Assembly (NCBI GenBank): GCA_021824175.1
Contig: JAKALP010000041.1
Coordinates: 1 to 43,081 of the forward strand
DNA: 43,081 nucleotides
Direction: 5' to 3'
From: Deltaproteobacteria bacterium
GTDB lineage: Bacteria > Desulfobacterota > Desulfobacteria > Desulfobacterales > Desulfosarcinaceae
Below, piece by piece: positions 25,314 through 32,097 of the stretch (within the stretch, counting starts at the first letter, position 1; the number at the start of each line of letters is the position of its first letter). The position numbers and the translations under genes were made by a program. The notes under the pieces were generated by a model, which had not been told where the DNA came from, made no database searches, and saw nothing but the letters and a program-made list of their open reading frames with translations.

Positions 25314-25447
25314 AAAAAAGCCAAAAAGGCGGTGTTGCCTCGCGGGAGCCAGCCTTCTTGGCTTGTTTTATAACAATTTTGGTAAGTTAGGAGGAAACTT
25401 CAGTTTCCGAATGGGGTCACTATATAAATATGGGTAGGTCGAGTCAA
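25314..25447 (-). promoter_or_regulatory. Sigma70 promoter and terminator-bearing leader L3 ahead of the DUF4198-NikK-CbiM operon
   Basis: On the minus strand: TTGACT (25447-25442), a 17-base spacer and TATAGT (25424-25419), a good promoter with start near 25412. A perfect hairpin/palindrome GGAAACTGAAGTTTCC follows at 25408-25393. An intrinsic-terminator-like stem AAGCCAAGAAGGC.../...GCCTTTTTGGCTT (25364-25319) follows, with TTTTTTATTTC. The T-run ends 46 bases before the ATG at 25268. A terminator in a 5' leader with no gene upstream argues for attenuation. The 16-base palindrome might alternatively be a repressor operator. Confidence 0.72.
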
Positions 25448-25485
25448 TAGGTTTTTCGACATATCAGATTTAGTAAATCACCCAA

Positions 25486-25514
25486 TTGACGGTTTTGGTC
25501 GGTCTGAAGACAAT
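25486..25514 (+). promoter_or_regulatory. Possible sigma70 promoter for the PETase-like hydrolase
   Basis: TTGACG (25486-25491), 17 bases, GACAAT (25509-25514) reads toward the hydrolase at 25768. It is divergent from, and about 40 bases beyond, the promoter of the DUF4198 operon. The leader would be about 245 bases (25521-25767), in which no gene or clear structure was recognised. Confidence 0.45.
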
Positions 25515-25767
25515 GAATTTAAGCGCGGTAGAAAACCAGCCCTATGTCAGATGTGCTTCCAGGCCGCGCCGGAGAAGAGGGAGAAGTTCATTGAGGTTGA
25601 ATGGTGTGAGAATAGTCAAAGAGGGTTGCCAAAAGGAGACGAGGTGAAGAGCAAGCGCATGAAAGGCGGTGCATTCGCGACTTACCTTGAATCAATCACT
25701 ATGGGCAACAAGTTCTACTATGCAGCACACCACACTTCTTATGCGAAGGAAGGGAGGAAAAACCACA

Positions 25768-26556
25768 ATGAAAAGCTCTCTGATGATCCTGTTGATCCTG
25801 TGTCTGGTCGGCGTTGTTAATAGCAATTGTGAGGGCGCTACTCTTTGCTCTGAAAATGTTTACGGCGTAAGCAATACTTTGGAAGCGGTTTTATACTATC
25901 CCTGCACTATATCAGGTTCAGTTGGCGCCACGACCATGACCAGCGGCTATACCGGCACCCTGGATCAAATGGAGTGGTTGTCCGAAATACTCGCCAACAA
26001 CGGCTATGTGGTACTGGCGTTTACGCCCACCAATATTTACGGCATGGTCAGCGGCTGGCGCGATGCCCACAAATCCTGCATCGCCAAGCTCAAAGAGCTC
26101 AACAACACCCACAGTGTTTTAAAAGGTAAAATCAACACGGCCAAACTCTCCACCTGCGGTCACTCCAAGGGCGGCGGTGGTTCCTTGTGGGCTTCGGCCC
26201 AGTTGGGCAGCCAGTTGAAAACCACCGTGGGATTGGCCCCGTGGAAAGAGGAGTTTACCAGCAGCACGCTCTCCACCATCAAAGCGGCCACGCTGATTCA
26301 GGCCGGCAGTTTTGACACCTTGGCCACCTATCGCATGACCAAGGGCGAATACAATGCGCTGCCCGCCATTAAGAAAGGCTATTTTCTCTATTCGGCGATG
26401 AACCATATGTCCTGGGCTTCAGCCTACGGCACAACCGCCGCGACTCTTTCCGGCAGCATTATCGCCTGGATGAAGTACTACCTCGACGGCCAGACCTCTT
26501 ATGCCACCACGCTTTCCAGCACCGCCGGACAGTCAGAGCATATTTGGGTTAAATAA
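25768..26556 (+). CDS. Secreted PETase/cutinase-like alpha/beta-hydrolase
   Basis: 262 aa. Start at 25768 chosen for GGAGGAAAAACCACA upstream and an immediate signal peptide (MKSSLMILLILCLVGVV). The fold is the dienelactone hydrolase/polyester hydrolase group: GHSKGGGGSL (Ser133) is the nucleophile elbow, where polyesterases carry GHSMGGGGSL; GLAPWKEEF lies at the position of the aromatic-subsite loop; Asp183 (AGSFDTLA) and His213 (NHMSWAS) complete the triad. The Lys after the nucleophile (GHSKGG) is unusual. Length fits cutinase-like enzymes. Likely natural role: hydrolysis of extracellular esters or polyesters. Activity on synthetic polymers cannot be judged from sequence. Monocistronic, followed by a strong terminator. 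Confidence 0.85.
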   Translation: MKSSLMILLILCLVGVVNSNCEGATLCSENVYGVSNTLEAVLYYPCTISGSVGATTMTSGYTGTLDQMEWLSEILANNGYVVLAFTPTNIYGMVSGWRDAHKSCIAKLKELNNTHSVLKGKINTAKLSTCGHSKGGGGSLWASAQLGSQLKTTVGLAPWKEEFTSSTLSTIKAATLIQAGSFDTLATYRMTKGEYNALPAIKKGYFLYSAMNHMSWASAYGTTAATLSGSIIAWMKYYLDGQTSYATTLSSTAGQSEHIWVK

Positions 26557-26602
26557 GGCGGTATCAGTCTAGTACTACAATAGGTCAACGCTTGTGCATC
26601 AA

Positions 26603-26641
26603 AATCCCGGATCGCGGTCCAACGCGATTCGGGATTGTTTT
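26603..26641 (+). terminator. Intrinsic terminator of the PETase-like gene
   Basis: AATCCCGGATCGCG (26603-26616) pairs with CGCGATTCGGGATT (26623-26636), 13 of 14 pairs, followed by GTTTTG. It lies 47 bases after the hydrolase stop. Confidence 0.85.
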
Positions 26642-26650
26642 GTAATGTCC

Positions 26651-26702
26651 AAGCTATCTCAAAATCATCTTTTGGCCCAAACTGTCTATTTTGAGATAGC
26701 TT
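26651..26702. repeat. Dispersed palindromic repeat, copy C
   Basis: Perfect 15-bp arms AAGCTATCTCAAAAT (26651-26665) and ATTTTGAGATAGCTT (26688-26702) around a core with CTTTTGGCCCAAA. It shares arms and core with copies at 1350-1406 and 5621-5675. It lies just after the PETase-like terminator and before the convergent AONS-family gene. Confidence 0.78.
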
Positions 26703-26797
26703 GGTCGTTATTGCGAAACAGATTTAGTCACTGCTTTTCTGCCCCGGTAATTTCTTAACGGGGAGAATTTGAAAAAATAGGGGTTTTCGGTCGGGCG

Positions 26798-27988
26798 CTA
26801 TTTAACGATCCCCAAGCGTTGGCCCGCCCGTTCAAAAATATCCAGCGCATGGAGAATGTCCGATTCGGTGTGGGCCGCCGTGACACATGCCCGCAGGCGG
26901 GCCAGGCCGGCCGGCACGGCGGGCGAGACCACCGGCAAGGCGAAGATGCCCAATTCCTGGCATACCCCAGCCATCTGGAAGGCCTGCTGGTCTTCACCGC
27001 AGATGATGGGCACAATGGGGGTCTCGCTGTGCAGAGTGCTAAAACCCCGGGCCTTGAGGCCTCCAAGGAAGAGTTCCGTGTTGCGCCGCAGGGTTCTGAC
27101 CCGCGCCGGTTCCTCCGCCATAACTTCGAAGGCGGCCTTGGCCGCGGCCGACTGGGCCGGAGGAAGGGCGGCTGAAAAGACAAACGCGCGCGCCACGTGT
27201 TTCAGATAGGTGATCAGTTCGCGGTTGCCCGCCACATATCCGCCCACGCTGGGGATGGTTTTGGACAAGGTGCCCATCTGGATGTCGATGGCCCCTTGCA
27301 GACCGAAGTGCTCTTCAATCCCATGCCCCGTGGCCCCCAACACACCCAAGCTATGCGCTTCATCCACCATTAACAGGGCGCCATAAGCGCGGCACAGGCG
27401 GCTGACTTCAGGCAGGTTGATGATATCACCATCCATGCTGAAGACGGCATCCACAATCACCAACTTGCCTTTGTCTGGTCCGGCCTGTTGCAGCCGTCGC
27501 TCCAGGTCGGGCATATCGTTGTGGCGGAAACGAAGAAACTGGGCGCCGCTCAACAGGCAGCCATCCACAATGCTGGCGTGGTTGAATTTATCACAAATCA
27601 CCACATCGTTGCGGCCCACCAGGGTGGATACGGTGGTCAGGTTGGTAACATAACCGCTGGAATACACGATGGCGTCTTCGGCCTTTTTAAATCGCGCGAT
27701 GGTTTGCTCCAGTTCAGTGTGCAGCGGCAGCGAACCTGCCAGGATGCGCACGCCGTGGGTGCCGGTGCCATAGCGCGTGATGGCCTCACGCGCGGCGTTT
27801 TCAATCCAGGGATGGCCCAGCAGGCCCAGGTAACTATAGGAGGCGAGGTTGAGCATGCGCCGGCCGTTGCTCGACACCCAGGCGCCCTCCAATCCTTCCA
27901 GGGGCTGAAGATAGAAATAGAGCCCTGCCTCCTTGACCTCTTCATAACGTAGATTAATCTCCGAGATGCGTTTTAATATCGAGTCCAT
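26798..27988 (-). CDS. 8-amino-7-oxononanoate synthase-family PLP enzyme
   Basis: 396 aa alpha-oxoamine synthase: condenses an amino acid with an acyl-CoA with loss of CO2. Seen: NLASYSYLGLLGHP, GTGTHGVRILAGSLPLH, the DEAHSLGVLG PLP-binding motif and the Schiff-base lysine in MGTLSKTIPSVGGY. The family includes BioF (biotin), KBL (threonine breakdown), CqsA and serine palmitoyltransferase; motifs alone do not settle which. No biotin genes adjoin it. The divergent SDR and nearby thioesterase suggest a lipid or keto-amino-lipid product (inference). GGGGAGAAGAAA precedes the ATG. Confidence 0.9.
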   Translation of the reverse strand: MDSILKRISEINLRYEEVKEAGLYFYLQPLEGLEGAWVSSNGRRMLNLASYSYLGLLGHPWIENAAREAITRYGTGTHGVRILAGSLPLHTELEQTIARFKKAEDAIVYSSGYVTNLTTVSTLVGRNDVVICDKFNHASIVDGCLLSGAQFLRFRHNDMPDLERRLQQAGPDKGKLVIVDAVFSMDGDIINLPEVSRLCRAYGALLMVDEAHSLGVLGATGHGIEEHFGLQGAIDIQMGTLSKTIPSVGGYVAGNRELITYLKHVARAFVFSAALPPAQSAAAKAAFEVMAEEPARVRTLRRNTELFLGGLKARGFSTLHSETPIVPIICGEDQQAFQMAGVCQELGIFALPVVSPAVPAGLARLRACVTAAHTESDILHALDIFERAGQRLGIVK

Positions 27989-28133
27989 TTTCTTCTCCCC
28001 TTTCAGAACTGCCCAATTTCAGATTCAATGGCCATAACCATTGGCCGACTGCCCAAAGCGATTCCGTGTACAGATAGAACATCTGAACACCTCAATTTTC
28101 ATCTCATGCTCCCGCCGCCGGCGGGAAGGTAGT

Positions 28134-28161
28134 TGCTTGGAAGCGTGTTTGAGATATAACA
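28134..28161 (+). promoter_or_regulatory. Possible promoter for the SDR unit
   Basis: TTGCTT (28134-28139), 16 bases, TATAAC (28156-28161) in the 268-base divergent gap between the AONS-family gene and the SDR. A CCCGCC-GCC-GGCGGG hairpin (28112-28126) lies just upstream. Confidence 0.4.
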
Positions 28162-28256
28162 TATTTACACTCTGGGCTGGCAAAGGATTTTAACCTGCGA
28201 CAATTTACCATGGGTGCTGGTATTAACCCCCCTTGAACCCGAAGGAGTTGTGCCTG

Positions 28257-29072
28257 ATGAATCTGAAAGGCAAAGTGGCCCTGGTCCTGGGCAGCGTCAA
28301 AGGCATTGGCAAGGCCATCGGCCTGGATTTGGCCCGGCAGGGGGTCAAAGTGATCTACACCTATTTTGATTGGCCCGAAAGTGTGGAGGCCCTGCGCCGG
28401 GACGCGGCCGACACCGGCCGGCCCCATCTGATCGCCCAGATTGATCTGCGGGACACGAATGGCGTTGATGGCTTGATGCGCCAAATCCTGAGCCGTTTCG
28501 GGCGGCTGGACATTTTAATCAATAACATTGAGCGCGGCGGCATGCCGGTGGTTCATGGTGCTTACACCCAGGAGCAATGGGATCTGGAGCTGGAGACCAC
28601 GCTGCGCGCCAAGCAGTGGGTGTTTGCGGCCGCACTGCCCCACTTGAAGCAATCGGGCGACGGCGTGGTGATCAATATTTCTTCCATCGCCGGCCTGGTG
28701 GGACGCAGCGGTCCGGCCAGCCTGCTTTTCAACGAGGGTTACGCCGCGGCCAACCGGGCAATCTCTTTGCTGACCGAAACCTGGGCCCGTCTTGGCGCGC
28801 CCGAGGTGCGCGTCAATGAAATCATGCTGGGAATATTTGACACCCGGCATGCCGAGGGCACCCGGGGCTGGGGATTGCTCACCGATGAGCAGAAGGCAGT
28901 CATTTTGGATCACACCCTGCTGGGCCGCACCGGCCAAATGGATGATGTGGTCCAGCTGGTGCGCTTCCTCATCACGGAGGCGCCCTTCATGACCGGCAGC
29001 GTGGTACGACTAGACGGGGGCTATGTGCTGGGTGGAGAAAAAGTGATGCCCATGCCTAAGGGCGTGGTGTAA
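28257..29072 (+). CDS. Short-chain dehydrogenase/reductase with atypical active site
   Basis: 271 aa from the ATG at 28257 (GAAGGAG in front). Seen: NAD(P)-binding GSVKGIGKAIG (12-22), NNIERGG in place of NNAG (89-95), INISSIAG (139-146) and a C-terminal GSVVRLDGGYVLGG. The catalytic Tyr-x3-Lys reads YAAAN (Tyr162, Asn166), so the usual lysine is replaced by asparagine, and the Ser-to-Tyr spacing is several residues longer than normal. It may be an altered or non-catalytic SDR. The name 3-oxoacyl-ACP reductase-like is possible but not assured. A 145-base hairpin begins at its stop codon. Confidence 0.87.
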   Translation: MNLKGKVALVLGSVKGIGKAIGLDLARQGVKVIYTYFDWPESVEALRRDAADTGRPHLIAQIDLRDTNGVDGLMRQILSRFGRLDILINNIERGGMPVVHGAYTQEQWDLELETTLRAKQWVFAAALPHLKQSGDGVVINISSIAGLVGRSGPASLLFNEGYAAANRAISLLTETWARLGAPEVRVNEIMLGIFDTRHAEGTRGWGLLTDEQKAVILDHTLLGRTGQMDDVVQLVRFLITEAPFMTGSVVRLDGGYVLGGEKVMPMPKGVV

Positions 29073-29216
29073 CTCGATGTTCAAGTTTTTGTTAATTTGC
29101 CCAACTTCTGCGTTGGAAAAGAATTTTGATCCTCGACATACTCCATGTATGCCTGCGGTCAAAATTTTTTTCCGCCTTGAATTTGAACAAATTCCCTAAA
29201 AACTTGAGCATCGAGT
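29072..29216. repeat. 145-base near-palindromic intergenic repeat
   Basis: ACTCGATG-T-TCAAGTTTTT at the left is inverted at the right (AAAAACTTGAGCATCGAGT), and pairing continues inward through AATTTG/CAAATT, TTGGAAAAG/TTTTTTTCC and AATTTTGATC/GGTCAAAATT. At the apex CATAC-TCCAT-GTATG makes a small stem. It starts at the SDR stop and fills most of the gap to the thioesterase gene. It resembles large REP-like hairpins common between genes of Desulfobacterota. Confidence 0.8.
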
Positions 29217-29258
29217 GTAACGCAACTTACGCCATTGACTTATTCCAGGAGAGACTGA

Positions 29259-29678
29259 ATGCAACGCGAAGAGTTCACTTTTTTCTACTCCTTACGGGTC
29301 CGCTATGCTGAGGTGGATGCCCAGGCAGTGGTGTTCAACGCCCATTATTTGACCTATTTCGACACCGCCATCACCGAGTTTTTCCGTGCGACTGGGTATA
29401 GCTATGCTGACTTTTTCACGGCCAAGGGCCTTGACTTTCACCTGATTAAGGCTACCGTGGAGTATTTAAAGCCCATCGGCTTTGACACGATTCTCGACAT
29501 CGGCGTGCGCGTGGGGCGCATTGGCACCTCCAGCGTCACCTTTGTTTTGGGGGTCTTTGCCAAGGATCAAAGCGAGCTGCTATCCACGGGTGAAATCATC
29601 TGGGTGTGCGCCAAACCAGGCACCCACAAATCCCATCCCTTGCCGGAAGAGTTTGTGGCCCTGTTCAAAGAGAAGTGA
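29259..29678 (+). CDS. Acyl-CoA thioesterase, 4HBT/YbgC-like hotdog protein
   Basis: 139 aa hotdog-fold thioesterase. Seen: RVRYAEVDAQAVVFNAHYLTYFDTAITEFFR at 13-43, the 4-hydroxybenzoyl-CoA thioesterase signature with the catalytic-type Asp of xxDAQxxVxNxxY. Hydrolyses an acyl-CoA or aryl-CoA; substrate unknown. CCAGGAGAGACTGA precedes the ATG. Next gene starts 1 base after its stop, so they are coupled. Confidence 0.92.
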   Translation: MQREEFTFFYSLRVRYAEVDAQAVVFNAHYLTYFDTAITEFFRATGYSYADFFTAKGLDFHLIKATVEYLKPIGFDTILDIGVRVGRIGTSSVTFVLGVFAKDQSELLSTGEIIWVCAKPGTHKSHPLPEEFVALFKEK

Positions 29679-29679
29679 A

Positions 29680-30378
29680 ATGAAGAAGATCGGTATCATC
29701 GGCGGCATTGGTCCGGAATCCACGGTGGACTATTACAAGCAGATCATCGCGGCCTTTCAAAAACGTGGCGCCGGGCTGACCTACCCGGAGATCATCATTT
29801 ACAGCGCGGACCTGTCTGAACTGTTGGCCATCATCGAAAATCAACAGTGGGAGCGCATGACCGATTGGTTATCGGCGCGGGTGGAGGCCCTGCACCGGGC
29901 CGGCGCCGAGTTCGGCGCCATCGCCTCCAACACGCCCCATGCGGTCTTTGATGCGGTGCAGGCGCGATCCCCCATTCCGCTGGTGAGCATTGTGCATGCT
30001 GCTTGTGAAGCGGCCCAACAAATGGAACTCAAACGCCCCGGTCTGCTTGGCACCGCTTTTACCATGGGGGCTGACTTCTATCCCCGCGCCTTTGCCCAGG
30101 CGGGGATGCGGATCATGGTGCCAGATCAGGCGGCCCAGGTGCTGATCCAGCAGCGGCTATTTTCCGAAATCGAGTTGGGCGTGATCAAGGAGAGCACCCG
30201 CGGCGAACTTGTGGCCATCGTGAAACAAATGATCCAAGCCCAGGCCATCGACAGCCTCATTCTGGGCTGCACCGAACTGCCGTTGGTCTTAGACCAAAGC
30301 CATTTCACCATCCCCGTGCTCAACACCACGGCCCTTCATGCCCAGAGCATTGTGCGCCATTGCCTGGCGGCTGATTGA
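29680..30378 (+). CDS. Aspartate/glutamate racemase-family protein
   Basis: 232 aa. Seen: KKIGIIGGIGPESTVDYY at the N-terminus and LILGCTELPL about residue 195, both typical. The family uses two cysteines; here the first is replaced by serine (ASNTPH, Ser83), while the second (GCTE) is kept. It might therefore be a one-base racemase, a lyase/isomerase of the superfamily, or have altered activity. The start at 29680 lies directly after the thioesterase stop (TGAAATG). Likely role uncertain. Confidence 0.87.
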   Translation: MKKIGIIGGIGPESTVDYYKQIIAAFQKRGAGLTYPEIIIYSADLSELLAIIENQQWERMTDWLSARVEALHRAGAEFGAIASNTPHAVFDAVQARSPIPLVSIVHAACEAAQQMELKRPGLLGTAFTMGADFYPRAFAQAGMRIMVPDQAAQVLIQQRLFSEIELGVIKESTRGELVAIVKQMIQAQAIDSLILGCTELPLVLDQSHFTIPVLNTTALHAQSIVRHCLAAD

Positions 30379-30475
30379 TCTAAATCAATTCTTTGGTGAA
30401 TTGTTTGTTTTATGATGCAATCATCCTGGCAATCGGCCAGGGCAAATTGAATGACGCTACCAAAGGAGCTTTGCC

Positions 30476-30676
30476 ATGACATCCTTCACCCAATTAAAGG
30501 AGCGCCTCGGGCAGATTGAAGTGGAGATCGAGGAAGCCAAAAAGCGCCTGGGCGCGCATTCCATCAAACCGGTCTTGATGGCGGCCCTGTTTGCGCTGGA
30601 AGATGAGCGCGATATGATTTTGCAACAGCTCAAGGCCCAATCCCAGTGCTGCTGTGCCGGGCAGGGCGCATGCTGA
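30476..30676 (+). CDS. Small coiled-coil protein with cysteine-rich tail
   Basis: 66 aa, no family recognised. Two helices with heptad-like charge (about 4-24 and 36-56) and a C-terminal CCCAGQGAC. The four cysteines could hold a metal. AAAGGAG 6 bases before the ATG gives a strong ribosome site, and the stop overlaps the DUF3786 start by 7 bases, supporting a real gene coupled to it. Confidence 0.75.
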   Translation: MTSFTQLKERLGQIEVEIEEAKKRLGAHSIKPVLMAALFALEDERDMILQQLKAQSQCCCAGQGAC

Positions 30677-31266
30677 TCGGAATCGATCAGGAGTATCAGG
30701 AGGCGCGCAGCGCGCTGGCGGACATGGATTGGGCGGCGCTATCGCGGCGAATTGGCTGCCAGCCGATGGATAACGGATTGGCGCTGCCGTTTTTCCAGCA
30801 GATTCATCAAGTGAGCCCCGACGGTTGCGTAGGCCCGGATAGTCAGCCCGCCACGGCTGCTGTTGGGTTGGTGCTCTGTCGCTATGTACTGCGCTTCCCA
30901 CCCCAGCCCCTGCCGCAAGGGCCGCGCATCACCTTTCGCGAGCTTACGGATAGCGGCCCCCTGGTGGCCCGTTTTGCCGACAACACCCTCAAAATCATCA
31001 CCACCACCTTCGGCCGCCGCGGCGAAGATCTGCTGGCCGCCGCAATCCGTTTGGGCGGCAGGCGTGAAGCCAACGGCGCGTTCGATCTTTTTCTACGCTT
31101 CGAAGCCCTACCCCACGTCCCGCTCTTTCTGCAATTCAATGCCGCCGACGATCTGTTCCCGGCCCAGGCCGCGCTGCTCTTCCATTGTTCGGCGGAAACC
31201 TATCTGGATCTTCGCTCCCTATTTATCCTGGGGACCTATCTGACGGGCCGGTTGATCACCGCATAG
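30670..31266 (+). CDS. DUF3786 domain protein
   Basis: 198 aa with the DUF3786 pattern (FNAADDLFPAQAALLFHCSAETYLDL followed by LFILGTYLTGRL at the C-terminus). DUF3786 is of unknown function and occurs in anaerobes, sometimes fused to corrinoid/Fe-S protein domains. The ATG at 30670 overlaps the previous stop (ATGCTGA). No catalytic motif was recognised. Confidence 0.8.
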   Translation: MLIGIDQEYQEARSALADMDWAALSRRIGCQPMDNGLALPFFQQIHQVSPDGCVGPDSQPATAAVGLVLCRYVLRFPPQPLPQGPRITFRELTDSGPLVARFADNTLKIITTTFGRRGEDLLAAAIRLGGRREANGAFDLFLRFEALPHVPLFLQFNAADDLFPAQAALLFHCSAETYLDLRSLFILGTYLTGRLITA

Positions 31267-31368
31267 AACTCTTTTGGCCTGCGACAGAATTTGTGGTAAG
31301 CAACATCGCGCGCGATGGAACCACGTCGCGACCGTAATGATTAATCTCCACCAACCGAAGATGGATCT

Positions 31369-31980
31369 ATGCCCCCGACGATTCTCGTTGTTTTGGGTCA
31401 CCCCGATTCCGGCAGTTTTAACCACGCCATTGCCAGGGTCGTTTGTCATGCCTTGCAAAGCCAGGGTTGGCGGGTCGTTTTTCATGACCTTTACGCCGAA
31501 GGGTTTGATCCGCTGCTGCCCTCGGCCGAGATTGCCGAGCACGGCCCGGTGCCCGATGATGTCCGGCGGCACTGCCGGGAGCTGGCCGAGGCTGATGGCA
31601 TTGTGATCATCCATCCCAACTGGTGGGGTCAACCGCCGGCCATTCTCAAGGGCTGGATCGATCGGGTCTTTCGGCCGGGCCTCGCTTATCGCTTTGAAGA
31701 GGGCGACGGCGGCGAAGGGGTGCCCATGGGGTTGCTCAAGGCCAAGGCTGCGCTGATTTTCAATACATCCAACACGCCTGATCCACGTGAGCAGGCTGTT
31801 TTCGGCGATCCCCTGGAAGCCCTTTGGAAAAGATGCATTTTGGATCTTTGCGGCGTCAAAAATGTGCGGCGGCGCATGTTCAGCGTGGTCTGCACCAGTA
31901 CGCCGGCGCAGCGCGAAAACTGGTTGCACGAAGTCAATCAGATGACAGTAGAACTTTTCGCTAACCCCGAGAACGGCTAA
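31369..31980 (+). CDS. NAD(P)H:quinone oxidoreductase-like flavoprotein (flavodoxin-2 fold)
   Basis: 203 aa. Seen: VVLGHPDSGSFNHAIA (phosphate-binding first loop, residues 7-22), DLYAEGFDPLL and IIHPNWWGQPPAILKGWIDRVFRPG (about 81-105), the signature of the MdaB/KefF/NQO group that uses FAD or FMN to reduce quinones. Substrate unknown. The 102-base gap before it holds no recognised signal; the ribosome site is weak (AAGATGGATCT). Confidence 0.9.
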   Translation: MPPTILVVLGHPDSGSFNHAIARVVCHALQSQGWRVVFHDLYAEGFDPLLPSAEIAEHGPVPDDVRRHCRELAEADGIVIIHPNWWGQPPAILKGWIDRVFRPGLAYRFEEGDGGEGVPMGLLKAKAALIFNTSNTPDPREQAVFGDPLEALWKRCILDLCGVKNVRRRMFSVVCTSTPAQRENWLHEVNQMTVELFANPENG

Positions 31981-32097
31981 AGGTCAGGGTTCATTGCGCT
32001 GTGGGAAGATAAACAGGTAGATAAAGTCGATAAGGACGATAACCGATTTTTTAGCCCGAGCTCCGCTATATCCCCGCCATTTAGGTTCAAGAATTGT

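Noticed and set aside
25393-25408. NikR operator at GGAAACTTCAGTTTCC
   Set aside because: It does not resemble the NikR dyad GTATGA-N-TCATAC; no metal-regulator gene is in the window, so only hairpin or unknown operator is claimed.
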